This document shows, one piece after another, positions 35,193-47,603 of a DNA stretch of 54,734 nt. The notes under the pieces were generated by a model. That model saw only the letters and a program-made list of their open reading frames with translations. It had not been told where the DNA came from and did not search any database. The translations under genes were made by a program, and so were the position numbers. Position 1 is the stretch's first letter, and every line of letters begins with the position of its first letter. Source of the stretch: Ichthyophonus hoferi (Eukaryota > Opisthokonta > Ichthyosporea > Ichthyophonida > Ichthyophonidae); contig NAOQ01000090.1 in the NCBI GenBank assembly GCA_002751075.1, positions 131,383-186,116 on the forward strand. The letters run 5' to 3'.

Positions 35193-36551
35193 TGTATAGC
35201 TTTACAAGTAATAATTATAATCAATCAGCACAATAATAATACAAAGAATAGCATTCCGAAGAAAAGGAAGCGAATCAAAACTCTTTCTTTTATCCTAGTG
35301 TGTGTTACGATTACATAACAATCGCATACTAATTGCTGAATCACTACAATCACAGGATTTATTAGGTCTGCATCAAGGACCATCGCACACTACGATACGA
35401 CGCTAATCAAATGCTGTCCAGAAACAGCTTTCCAGAGGCAGAATTACTAGATCCCTGTAGAACGTTTCCTAGGGTGTATATCACTTTGCAATACAACACC
35501 AACCCTACTATCTCCTTAAAGATGATCTTCCCCAAATCACGTGTTTATTTCACATTACTTTACCCCTCTTTAAACATTTATTTTGCATTTCATGGCTCGG
35601 AAAATGCAACAACATTAAAAATTAATAATATCACTTATTAAGACGAATTAATAATAAAAAATCACCTTAAATAGTCAGCAATCTTTTGTTCAAAGCAAAA
35701 AGAAAACTGTTATTATAATAAGCTAGTACGTATATAGACCTAATTAATTATAATTGTGTGAAGTGATCAGTTACTAACCTCTCCGTGATTGGTTAGTATT
35801 TTCGTACATAGAACTATTAATCAGTAAGGAACCATTGTATTAGCGGTACAAGACTATTAATAGAGATGTTTTAATTAATAGTAATTAGCTTTCACAAAGT
35901 TTAAGATCATGGCTATCCATTAGATCGCGATCAGCAAAAGGTTGTAGTTTTAACTTGGGGCAAAGTTGAGAAGCCTCATTTTAATATAGTTTTGGCTTCA
36001 GTTATATATTTAATTCCCTAATATATACACATAAAAAAAAATACCTTTTTAAGTTGTTTTAATTGGAGCAATGAAAACAGCATTTCTTGTTGATTTTTTG
36101 CCTATCAACTTTTGCAATTTTTATTGTCTACAAAAATTCAACCTTCTGCAGTAAATCATCACATTTCTTGTCGAACTATATCAAGGATGTATAGAAATAT
36201 GCCTCATGCCTTTTCATCCGCTTTATTTTCGCATGCTATGAGTAAATTTTATATATATCTACAAATTGCAAGCAATACTCATAATATGCATGAAAATGTA
36301 ATCTTGGAAGATTTTTCTCGATAAATATTACTAAATACTTGGTTTAATGTAGCTATAATATTGATAATGACCAGTCGGGAATAAATATATCCAGCTAGCT
36401 AAAGCATTCGCTTTACTTTGATAAAGTAATTAGTGACACACCATTAAAAACATATACAATCTAAGTTCAAGCAAATAATCAACGTGATGTTAAATGCCCA
36501 TAAAACAGGTCAATGATTCCACAATCAGTTTTCCTAGCCACATCTACTCAA
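35193..36551. other. Intergenic AT-rich region
   Basis: Downstream flank of the SDR gene. Short frames at 35411-35641 and 36112-36324 have AT-driven compositions and no splice context. No feature could be supported. Confidence 0.4.
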
Positions 36552-37362
36552 TCAATTAATCGAGTGATTGGTACCTTTGACATTTTTGAGCGTATCCTTA
36601 CCAATAAGAAGTCTACTGAGCAGAATCTGCCAGTGTTTATAAGCTGTTAGTTAAAGGATTTATTATGCATTTCTTGAGCATACACACACTTTTAAATACA
36701 TCAGAAAGGATATAAGTATATCTATATAGCAAGCAATGAGCATGAATGATAAGGGTCTACCTTGAGAGAGGTGGGTAGGGCTGTATACAGAGGCATGGTG
36801 CAAAAAATAAAAGGCATCTTTAGTACACGGTGGCCGCGATTCACTGTATGATATTAAAGTTAGATATTGACAGAAACTTTGATCATAGAAGTTTCCAATA
36901 ACAAAAAAACAAAATTATATGGGGCTACATATGTACAACTAAACATGGTATGCCATCACTTATAATAAGAATTTTACCCATATTTATACTAGAAGAACAT
37001 AACTGCATTGTGGGATAAATGCAGGAGCAAAAGGGAATATGGTTTACTAAGAACTGGCCCTACACAGTTTATGTAAAGGCACTCATACATACAGTTGGAA
37101 GTTAGTATACATATATTAAAATGATAATTGATTAATATAAAATTCTACAAAGTTCTGCACAAATCGTAGAGAGGATAGGCAGGGTATAGTGTAAATGTGG
37201 AAGTATAATAAGAGATACGGGAAATAAGAAACATATAGCCAGAAAGATATGAACACAATAGCAACGTAGGGCGAACAAGGTTGGAAAGTGTACTTTTCAT
37301 CTGCATATATTCATATAGACGTACATCAAAATTAAATAAACACTATTGGTATATAACAGAGA

Positions 37363-37407
<45 letters not shown>

Positions 37408-40400
37408 TATGTATTGGACAAAAGAGCATAGGAGAGGGAGAAAAGAATACAACACCAACTGTAGACAAAGAACAATATAGTACTCAGGCTTCCAATACAG
37501 GATTCCACCACTAATTTTCTTAAATATTAAATATCAGGAGCAAATAAATAAATCATGATATTCTAAGATTCGCTTAATAAACCAGACGGTGGAGCTGCTT
37601 AGCACACAAGACAAACACGGCGTGGTGCATTATCCTTACCCAAAATAGACTGGACTATTTTATCAGCTACATAATCAGCCTCAAGGATTCTGTAGAGAGG
37701 AGATTAATATAGCTATTTCTTCTCTCTGTCTGGCCAAGACAGAGTGATTAGAACCAAGTCAACTGACACCCTACCCCACAGTACCCAGGGGGGTAGTGGA
37801 AGAGGCGGAAAGATGATCTTATTCAGGTAAGGTATACTAGTATACTCTACCATGCACAGGTCTAAGGAGTTATAGACAATAAAAATCCATAATCCAAAAT
37901 TTGCTGCTCATAATTAAGTCATAAAATTTAGACAAAAAAGCTGTACTTTATTTTTTAAAAAAGAATACAAATCTCTAGAACAAGGGCAGGATATCTTCTA
38001 ATATTTCATTGATCTGTTGTCTTATCAGGCCGTTATGATCACCTATAAAATTAGAGTATCACAGGTAGAGACAGTAGAAAAAAGAAATTGGTTAACTGAT
38101 TATGTCCAATTATAATTGCCAGGCACATGGCTAGTGTTAGCAAGCAACTCACGGCTGGTTCTCAACGACCTGAGCACCGCATAATATGGTCTAATCCCTG
38201 ATCCAACATATCAACAAACACTCTTTCCTAGTAAACCACAGCCTATTACCCACTGGTGTGTTCCTATATACCCTGCCTCATCTATTTTCATCTCCAAGCC
38301 TAGCCTACACTTATATAAACAAACATTCTCTCCGGCTAGCCCTCAATCTTAGTAATACCCTATAAATAAACTTACGGAGGAAAGGTTGTAGTAACCCCTT
38401 CAAACATAGAGGTGCCGATGGTGGCAGGACACACCAAAGTGGTATTTACACCTACGTAGATGGCATAACTGTCACATATAGCTACACACACTACATAACC
38501 AAGGTAGCTCTAGCTGTAATTATCCAATTAATTAATCTATTTAATGCTGGGTTCTGAAGTATTCTATCTATAAAAAGCTATAATCAGAAATTATAAAAAG
38601 GTTCTGTCTGAGACAGATTGGACACTCTTGATTGGGCAGTGATGGTGAATAAAGGCAATACAGGTTTTATCCTAAATTCTATGCGTACAATAGTCGGGTG
38701 TGACCCTGAACATCGATGAGATAACTACTAACCGCTTGAAATTGGCAATAATATTAGTGTGTGTATGATAATGGAAGGGTGAAAACGTATTTCGATATGG
38801 TAAGTTGGTATAAAAATTGACTATCTAGTTATCTAGTTGCTAAACCCCAACGTTGCCATGACTACCTGTAACCATAAAAGCATACAATCAGAGTATTACG
38901 TAGTCACACAAAGGACTAGTACACAAAATATATCTTTCGTATGGGGATTGGTGAGGGTGAGTGGCCAATTGTATCTTAGTATATATATCCATATATATCC
39001 ACATATGCATACAGGTCGATCACCTATGATATCCTACGAATCACAGAACCTACATGCTATACCCCGAGCCACAGCCACAGCCTCTGTAATAATGTTACCT
39101 TACTTATACCTTACCTGGCCAGTCAGTTAGTTCCATAACTAGGGATTCGTGGAATTGAATAGCAGCTGCCTTACTAGCCGTGTAGTCTGTCAGTCGACTC
39201 ACTCCCATGTAGCCTGTATAGAGTATAAAAGCCAGAGAGAGGAGGGAGAACGGGTAGGTGTGGAGAGATGTATAAGATGTGTTTACGCGTGTGTATGTGT
39301 ATGATAAAATGATAATCTGAAAGTATAAAAGTATATAGGTATATTAGTGATTATACAGCTGGGTGGGTATACGTAAAGGGTTGAACATTTCTGCATCTAA
39401 ACTTCCATATGTGTATATATACATTACAGTTAGGATTAAAAGACAAGAACATAGTATTGTAGAAATGCACAGGTATATGCAATATATATGCATGGAAACA
39501 TAAGAAATATGTTAAGAGAGAAAGGAAGTAGATTAATAGAGTCAGTTGGCATAAAGGAAATACATTAGGATATAGTAGATAATAAAGTAATAATATCGTA
39601 AGTCTAGGAAATGATGGCTTCTTAAGAACAATACGTGGGACATGATGAATACTAAATGCGAATATCTGGAGGATTGATGAAATATAACATTACACTGGCT
39701 ACATAGACGCCAAATACCAAGAGAACGCAACAATAATAAGGCCAGATAACCGACGATTATCCAGTGAGATATAGACAAGGGAGAGGGTATGACCTATATG
39801 GTTAATATACATTATACCTAGCAACACGCACACAGAGAGATGGATCAAAAGGTAGTAGGTTCACACCTAGGATTGACGCCAATGTGACTATATGTCCATA
39901 ATTATTGGCTTTCATATGGGTGAGAAAGGCCTTGACTGTGTGGAAGTGGGCAATAACATTGATCTTGAAGGTACTGGAGGAGCATAAAACAAAGAGGTTG
40001 GCCAGGCGGACAGGGAAGAGAAAGAAAAAAAAAAAAACATATAAAACACTACACTATAATATATAGGATACAGCCAGGAACAAGGTGCAAGAGGTAACAG
40101 TAGGCATGAGAGAAAGGTAAGTTTAAACTCTCCTAACACTAGTCCAATCATTTAACCTATTACTAAATAAAACAGCCTACCGTTCAATCATTGTTTCGGT
40201 TAGTTCCTCCAGGGGCCGTGACGATACTACACCCGCATTATTAACCAGGATAGTTACCGTACCTACATCTAGTGGTAGTATGGTATTAGATAGAAGGGTG
40301 AAGGAGAAAGGCAGAGAAGAAATAAACTGATATGATAAAAGAATATGTGATAGAGGCCAGGCCGTGTAAGATAGTTCGGTAGGGTTAGTATGTGCATTAT

Positions 40401-42062
40401 TAGGCTGTCATACAAGGTATTGTTGATGATCATACTAACATGAGGCAGTCTACCAGGGTAATCACTGTCATATAGACCAATCACTTTAAGTTGGTATGAC
40501 TATATATAGGCAAGTGTCGATAAATCATAGGAAGGCTATTATGAATGAACAGATGCTAAGAAATATAGATAGATGAGAGCTTGATGATTGATGAATCTCA
40601 CGATGGAAGAGAGATATTGGATAAATGAATTCCAAATCAATAGATTAACAAGTATATATAAGTATGTATAGAATCACCAATACGAGATCAGTATAAAGTT
40701 GACATGCACCCAATAACATCTCCAAAAGGAAATATTGATAACCAATCATAAACCATAGTTATTTTCAGAGAGATTAAATGTTATTGGTTGCAGTTATATT
40801 TACATGGCGCTGAGAACGTCCACACACATACAAACACTGACTATAATAAACCGAAATTTACCAAACAAACACTACTAACTATGTAACGTGAGTGGTGTTA
40901 TGTTTCACAAAGCCCTATATTATACAGTATAATATTTGCTTGTTACATAAGAATATAGGTACATGAACTTCATTGCAAAGACTAATTTGTAAGGCAAACA
41001 TAAGCCTCTATTAATTAGTACTAGTCAGACTCAAAGGTAATGGAGTTTTTGCCATGGAATGAATAAAATTTGTTTTCTATTGTACCCTTTTCTATACATC
41101 TTTCTCTCCTTGTATATGGCTGTCCCCCACATACCATACCCTTCCCACACTAATATTTACTCTTTGCTGCCGTTCGGATAGCCTCAGGCTTACTCACATC
41201 CACAATGTCTGTTACAATATCTAGAAGCTCAGCAGTGGCTTTATGAGCTGGAAGGGTAAGGTTGCCTTAGAAACAAGTGTGCTGCAGGACAGAAGGTTAT
41301 GTGCTATTGAGTGTATATGTATGTATATGGATAGACCAGTAGGTAGCATGGAGGGAGGAAGGAAGCAATAATAGAGAGGTACGTGCAAGCTATTGATATT
41401 GAAGTTGGCTATATATAGTTGTAAGTGCAAGTATATCATGCATGTATATTTTCTTCATTTTCATTGTTGCATGTGCAACTGTACATGGGGAAAGTTTTTT
41501 GATATATAGTTTTATTACAAATAATTTCTTTCGTAATAGCCAGCAGCATCCTAAGTACACCTACCCAATTCTCTCAAAGCTCCTTCGTTGATATCCCATA
41601 CAACCACTTTCGCTCCTAAGGCCGCTAGTTTCAGAGCTAGTGATAGACCAAGGCCAGACCCACCACCTGTTACCAAGGCTACCTCCCCTTTGAGGTTTGT
41701 CCTGTTATAGTTCAAAGTGGAGCAGTAAGCAAAAGGAAGGGTAAGGATAGTAATAGTGGAATAATAATGAGAAAAAGAAGGTAGGGTGCAGAGAGAAGGG
41801 AGAATGAGAAAAAGAGGAAGAGAGAAAATCTCTCACACCAGTATAAAGGTCGATATATTATTAAATTGAATATAAACCTCTCTTCTATTATCAGCCTAAA
41901 GGGATGCTTTGATAAACAGGACAAGGAAAGAATAAATGTGTTAAAGTAGGTGAGATGTAGGTTCAGCTACCTAATCCGTCGATTGGTAAACCAGTAGAGG
42001 ACCACTACAGATGTCATAAGTAATAACACTTGTATTACTATTCCAGATATTTCTAACGCCAT
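36552..42062 (-). CDS. Short-chain dehydrogenase/reductase, SDR16C type
   Basis: Ten exons in transcript order: 42062-41971, 41701-41565, 41220-41161, 40262-40181, 39973-39867, 39213-39115, 38451-38376, 37689-37640, 36843-36761, 36626-36552. Together they give 286 residues with continuous phase and a TGA stop. Seen: an N-terminal hydrophobic anchor (about 7-27), the cofactor loop TGGGSGLG (42-49), NNAG (104-107) and the catalytic set Asn129, Ser157, Tyr170 and Lys174 in DYTASK. The Ser-Tyr spacing of 13 is standard. NVIAHFHTVKAFL and the C-terminal LLSRLLIGKDTL resemble the SDR16C group (RDHE2, RDH10, HSD17B11/13), so NAD(P)-dependent oxidation or reduction of a retinoid, steroid or other lipid at ER or lipid-droplet membranes is likely. 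The substrate cannot be read from sequence. The gene is divergent from TMCO1. Confidence 0.92.
37367..37405. repeat. (AT)n microsatellite
   Basis: AT dinucleotide run of about 35 bases in the SDR intron between exons 8 and 9. Confidence 0.9.
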
Positions 42063-42486
42063 TATAGCTCTATATCGTATATACAGTGCACCATTATAAC
42101 TCGACCCCTATACTACATTAATTTTAACCTCTGCTATTTACTTTAACAACATTCAGATAAAATTATAATGAATCTCATGCAAATCTCATGCAATTTCCTT
42201 GAGCTCTTTCAGTTATATATAATATCCTGATATCTTTAGATATTCCATGATCATGTATAATATCTCACAATTTCACAAGTCATATCTATAATGATCCTAG
42301 ACCGAACTAAAATATGACATATCCCGCCTTAGATAGCTAAAATTAGGCTGACATGACGTCATACATTCAAATTAACGGGTGGGTTTGGTACTATATTGAG
42401 GCCATATAGGCCTGATTACTACGCTTTTGCAATCTTACTTAAAGTAATAGTAAGTAGGTTGTGGTCAAAAGGGTAGTGTTAGCATC
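42063..42486. promoter_or_regulatory. Bidirectional SDR / TMCO1 promoter
   Basis: Only 424 bp separate the start codons of the divergent SDR and TMCO1 genes, so control elements are probably shared. The interval contains a perfect CRE (42354-42361) and a CCCGCC motif near 42323. No TATA box was identified near either start. Confidence 0.6.
42354..42361. promoter_or_regulatory. Perfect CRE palindrome (TGACGTCA)
   Basis: TGACGTCA within ATGACGTCAT, a bZIP (CREB/ATF-class) consensus site. It lies 126 bp before the TMCO1 ATG and 292 bp before the SDR ATG. Confidence 0.65.
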
Positions 42487-45233
42487 ATGTTTGGCTTTGT
42501 TTTTAACCCGCTTTTGGCGCCTCTTCGCGTGGCACTTGAGCCCCAACCCATGTACATCAGAACACTGGTGTTTGTGATTGTAACAATATTGGTCTCCGTG
42601 GCTGGAGAGGGTAAGCTTTCTGTTATCAAACAAGTTATATCCTTTCCTTTTTCTGGTTTTCTACCTAGCTGACTCATTGACACTTCATTACCTTATCTTT
42701 TTTTCATCAATTCATTTTTGATATCTCCTTCCTCTGATACACTCTCTTCACCCCTTTCTACCTTTCCTCTTTCTATGGACAATACATGATCATTAATCAT
42801 TACCCTTACACAGTACTAGTGGTTCTGAATATACCCTAGAATTTACTTGTTATAAAATTTTTTTGAGTACAAACACATGTATATTATATTCAGCAAGAGA
42901 AGCATGGAAAGAGAGCAAAAATTATTATATATTTGCGTATAATCGTTACTTTACCATACTCATCATGGGTGATTTCCAAAAATGTAGTTCCCTTTTCTAA
43001 GATGTAGCAGATATTCGACGTTTTTTATCATTTGAAGCTATATAATAGTATTAGTTATGTCAATATACCTAACAGACGTACGTACAGTATAGATTCAACA
43101 CCCTTTGCGTCTGTCAGTTAGATCTCTTGCACACATTATTAAGTAATGCAATAGATCCATATCCATACCATTATACAATATAGCTAGTATATACTTATTC
43201 CATTATTCTTTCAGCAATCAATTATGCCCTTCTATACAGAAAGGATAGTTACAAGCAAATCATGCGGGAACTGGAGGCCCTGAGGGCCAAAGGTAGTGTG
43301 TATTTTCTTAAAGTGTTATATGGTCACTGCATCTTATTGCTATGACTTTATTATTGCTAACCTGTTATTCCTTTATATTTATCTTCATTCTTTTATAACC
43401 TCTTGCAGCAGGTTCTATATTCTTTCCTTCCTACTTTACAACCATGCTCTTTATCATTTATATTTCCTTGCCCATGTACCCTTGTCAAGTACCCTTCTAC
43501 TATTCTTTACGCTGTCTTCCACGATAATGCCATATAAAACGACATGAAAGTTAAATATTTTTAACACTACTTGATCTATGACTATTAAGAAATAATAACT
43601 TGAAGTTGATAGCCCTGATACAGTCATATGCCAAGATAGTTCTATTGAGACTAACGCACATAGGTAGATGGTCAGCATTATAGCGGGTTATGAGAGCATA
43701 TATATGGTTGCTATGGGATGGAGTATACAGCCTGAATCCAGGGGCTAAGGATAGTAAACTTGTATGTGGCGATACACATAAACATGAGTAGACACAGGTA
43801 TGGTAGCTGAGATAGTACGCAGGTCAGTACGAGCCTGGGGGGCGTGAAGCCAGGAGGTGACGGCGTTATTCTAGGGGAGAGCTAAGGCACTGTATGATTT
43901 GTATAACCAACAGGAGTGTATGTGTATGGTGGTCCCTTATATGTATGCCCCTCTTAGTTGACCGTGAGAAAAAACAGTTGGAGGGGAAGGGTAAGCTGAC
44001 AGTAGAGCCCAGAAGGATCAAGGCCTTAGCGGCCCTGGAGAACACCTACAAGGAGGCAGGGGTTAGCCTCCAAAGGACAAAGCTCCCTTCGGCCATGGCT
44101 AGTGGCCTTCTTTTTGTTGCGATGTTTGGGGCCTTTAATGAGAAGTATGTATGGTCTTATCTTGTTGTTCCTCTCTCTCTCTGAATGGTTTCCACCACTA
44201 CTATTTCTTCTCTTTATGTTTGTATATACCCAGTCCCGCTGTAGATATTATTTGGGTTTGACTCTTCTTTACAAACACTTCTCTCTTGCATTTTAATGAA
44301 ATTCACTATTTAAATATGATTAATGATTGAGTTTCTATTTCCCATATTATGCTATTTTCTTAAATGGATATCATGTTTCACGACCACTACTATTACCAAA
44401 CTCTTCTCTTAGTTTGTTTTACCCCAACCCAAAAGGGAGTTTACTAGGCACTAATTCTCTATATTCACATAGCTTCGCTGGACTTCCTCTTGCCCGTCTA
44501 CCCTTCTTGCCCTTTTCACTCATTCAGGGAATGACCCACCGAGGATTGGAGGGTGAAGATTATTATGAAGCAAGCTACATGTGCATATATGTGCTGGGAT
44601 CAATGGCTATCCGGCCTCTGGTCCAGTCTATTATTGGTAGGTGATTGTTGGTTTATTTTAGCCTCAGTATCAAGAGGGTATCTGTGTGTAGATCAGTTAT
44701 TATTGATTATTTGGGCAGGGTTGGTGAGGTTGGTAGCTATTGCTCATTTGCTCCTTTCATTTAAGATATGTAATGTTATTATATAGTACATGTTCTTTAT
44801 GTTTTCTTATAGATGGTATTTAGTTTGTTGTATGCCGTCAACATATTTGTTTGTACATGTTAAAGTCGTACTAAGAAGATCTTTGGTAATAATATTGTAG
44901 CTGACGGACTACTACTTGACACTCACTTGTCCGAGTTTTCAGTACTGTTGATGGCTACATGATAATATAATACTAAATGGTATATAATGTAGTCTATTAT
45001 GGGTTCCGGTATATCTACAATAAACTTATTATATATGTATACATAGGCTGTATAGACAATTCTGGCTGAGATTGCTTTTTCCTGGCACACCCTTTACTGT
45101 TAAAACTAGATGTATTCGTTGCATTCATGTTATATTCATCCTGTTTTGACCTCTCGTGCACGTTTGCTCAGGTGTGGCCCCTAAGAGAGGAGAGGAGGGT
45201 CCTTCTATGTTTGACACTGCCAAGATTGATTAA
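42487..45233 (+). CDS. TMCO1: TMCO1, ER transmembrane and coiled-coil protein
   Basis: Five exons (42487-42610, 43215-43292, 43958-44144, 44473-44636, 45172-45233) join in phase to 204 residues. TMCO1 is a small member of the Oxa1/Get3-EMC3 insertase superfamily in the ER membrane. It is described as a calcium-load-activated Ca channel and as part of the multipass translocon. Seen: a first membrane helix (about 24-41), NYALLYRKDSYKQIMREL leading into a charged coiled coil, a second helix around GLLFVAMFGAF, and the family block PFSLIQGMTHRGLEGEDYYE, then CIYVLGSMAIRPLVQSIIG, matching human SYIQGLSHRNLLGDD and SIRQNIQKILG. The N-terminus is about 15 residues longer than human, with FNPLLAPLRVALEPQP ahead of the first helix. 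The C-terminus is short and polar. Confidence 0.93.
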
Positions 45234-45549
45234 AAATTGATTCTTGCAAAAACTTAAGAGACAAACATAAATCTTCTTGCAATGCTTCATCAGCGGTTAT
45301 AATATATTTCATGTGAAAAGTTCATAACTAAGGCTACTTCTGAGTTTACAATCACTGGGTTTTGCCAAACTTTTTATTGTATAAGACAGTACTCCGGATA
45401 TTAGATTTATGGGTTATTGAATAGGAAATCATGATAATAGAGGACTTGGCATCTGGTGAATTACATAGTTATTTCTTTTTAAGGGACAGTGCAAATATAC
45501 TATATACGAGCAAAACTAAGTGCACTTAATTAACAGTTTCCGCATTTTT

Positions 45550-45595
<46 letters not shown>

Positions 45596-46290
45596 AAGTT
45601 GTCTTCGCTTATTTCAGAGCCTGAGGCCTTCCTTTAAAAATGGAGGAGATGTTGATGTGAGTGAATCCAATACATACAGCATTCCAATACAAACATTCCT
45701 TAGAAAAAGCCCCAGTACTGCTTAAAATATTTCCCACTCTGTTGTCTGTCTGGTATTATAAAGAGATGGGTAAATTTAGTGCAAGTATGCTTCACCATGG
45801 ACGTTGAAATATTTGAATATTCATATTCCGCCTGCAGTTAGTGTTAGTATTATTCCTCTAGGTCATGACCAGTGGCTATGCATGTTTGTCTAATTAATAT
45901 GGTTGACATAATATATATTAAGTATGATTCTAAAACGACTGATACAATTGTTGTCTAATGATTGATGTAGGATAATAATTGTATTTATTGGATGCTATCA
46001 TCTCCCATCAGCCATTTTTTATTATTATAAACGATTGAATTTACTATTGGACGATAACGCACCGTTAAATTTTGCTTCATCAAAGCCTAGTACACGGAAA
46101 TTCTAAGATTATTATATATACATTACTAATAAAAAAGTAAATTACAATAGGTAAACATAAAAACATTAATATAATTGATAAATAATAAATTTTAAAGAGA
46201 GTGAAAAGAGGTTATTTGTTGAATAATTTTCTAGGATATGCATGGAGAATTGACTAGTTTCCACAGTAACCCAATCTATTTTGAGTTGAG
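45234..46290. other. Intergenic region between TMCO1 and the FYVE-like/Phactr gene
   Basis: It holds the TMCO1 3' flank and a 42-base A run (45551-45592). No exon was supported. Confidence 0.45.
45551..45592. repeat. Poly(A) homopolymer of 42 bases
   Basis: Forty-two consecutive A about 320 bp past the TMCO1 stop. It could be slippage-prone simple sequence or the tail of an old retroposed copy. No flanking direct repeat was recognised. Confidence 0.9.
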
Positions 46291-46294
46291 TAAG

Positions 46295-46392
46295 TGACGT
46301 CGGGCAGGTATTTAGAGTGCTGGACCAGTCTTATCTGTGGATCTCCCAGTTACTCATGACGTCAAATGTAATCTTTGCTTGTGCTTTATAAA
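46295..46392 (+). promoter_or_regulatory. CRE-containing promoter with TATA-like box
   Basis: A CRE variant TGACGTCG (46295-46302), a perfect CRE TGACGTCA (46357-46364) and TATAAA (46387-46392) occur in this order. This is a core-promoter arrangement that would start transcription near 46415-46420, upstream of the FYVE-like/Phactr gene. A short uORF begins at 46399. Confidence 0.5.
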
Positions 46393-46931
46393 GGAATAAT
46401 GCAATGCAGATCTATCATGTTTATATTTTGCTACATAGTTTAACTATGGTGAGATTTACCTAGTATATAATGCTAGCAATAGGATAATTAGTAGTAAAAT
46501 ATACACCATCTATTATTATTAAGTCTAATTGATCTACCATTGGCTGGTTACAATTACACCAATCAAATATATCAGGTAAGTGGATCATTTTACCACAAAA
46601 ATGCAGTGCTACATAAATAAATACAAATCGTAGAGCAAGAACACATAAAGTTGATTGTTATTAGGCTCTTGGCATATGTTCTGGGCATATTGAGTGGGGT
46701 TTGAAAGACAGAACATACCATTTTTTTCATACCCAGTGCCTGGTGTACCTAGTTACCGAGATTTGGTAGTAACTTGCTATGCTGTATATAAAAGTATACA
46801 CTTCATAATATTCACACTTTTAGTATTGGTTCAGGGTTATGGTATTTCTGATAACCTAGTTTTCCCATTGTAATTTATCTTGTCTTTTTTTTTTTTTTCT
46901 CTCTTCATTGTTTACACTTGATCTTCTAAAA

Positions 46932-46974
46932 ACAAGTGGGTGGCTCTTCTTACTTAGCTAAAGACGCCGGTAAC
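46932..46974 (+). CDS. Possible upstream exon of the FYVE-like/Phactr gene
   Basis: After a long pyrimidine tract and AAG acceptor, the frame GGSSYLAKDAGN runs to a strong donor (GTAAGT). It leaves phase 1, which joins in frame to the exon at 47604 as ...KDAGN-V-MRGFYSL. The start codon further upstream was not found, so this is tentative. Confidence 0.35.
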
Positions 46975-47603
46975 GGTAAGTAAGTAGGTATGCATGTATA
47001 TTCATACATGTATCCAGATGTGTTTTTATTAATGCTTATAGAGATGAGTCGTTTCCATCTTCTATTTTGAGTCTTAACTCACTCAGCAGATTGATGGTTG
47101 TGTGTGATTACTCTAAGTTATATAATAAGTCTTTCTTATTGTGAGTATGGTTATAATAAATCTATATAGATATGGAGTCAGAAGATTAGGATCTAATTGC
47201 TATCTAGTATTGGCCGAGGGAGGAGGTCGTTGCCTCAGAGGCCATAGGAATGAGGCTAGGCGAAGAAAATGAAGCAAATATACATGTTATAATATATAGA
47301 TGACAATATATATTTATATCTTCTACTCCCCTACATGAATCCTTAGGGAATTAGAGAACCTGAATTGTGACGCTGATTATTTTCCAATTATATCCTACTG
47401 TATGATTGTCCGCTTTGTCTGTGGCGGTCACGCACCACATATCTAGTTTCTCCTGTGCTATTTTTCATCTTTCTTTTTTTTAACCTCCTTCCCCTTACCC
47501 CCTCTTTCTCTCTTGTTTTTTCTTTTTTTCTCTCTCTCGTTTCTTTTTTACTATACATGCACAGTATTAATCCTAGCACAATATGATCATTGTTTTATTG
47601 TAG

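Noticed and set aside
36721-36760. Read-through of SDR exon 9 to a nearby stop as the C-terminus
   Set aside because: Splicing at AAG|GTAGAC to exon 36626-36552 gives a C-terminal helix like that of SDR16C proteins, while the read-through does not.
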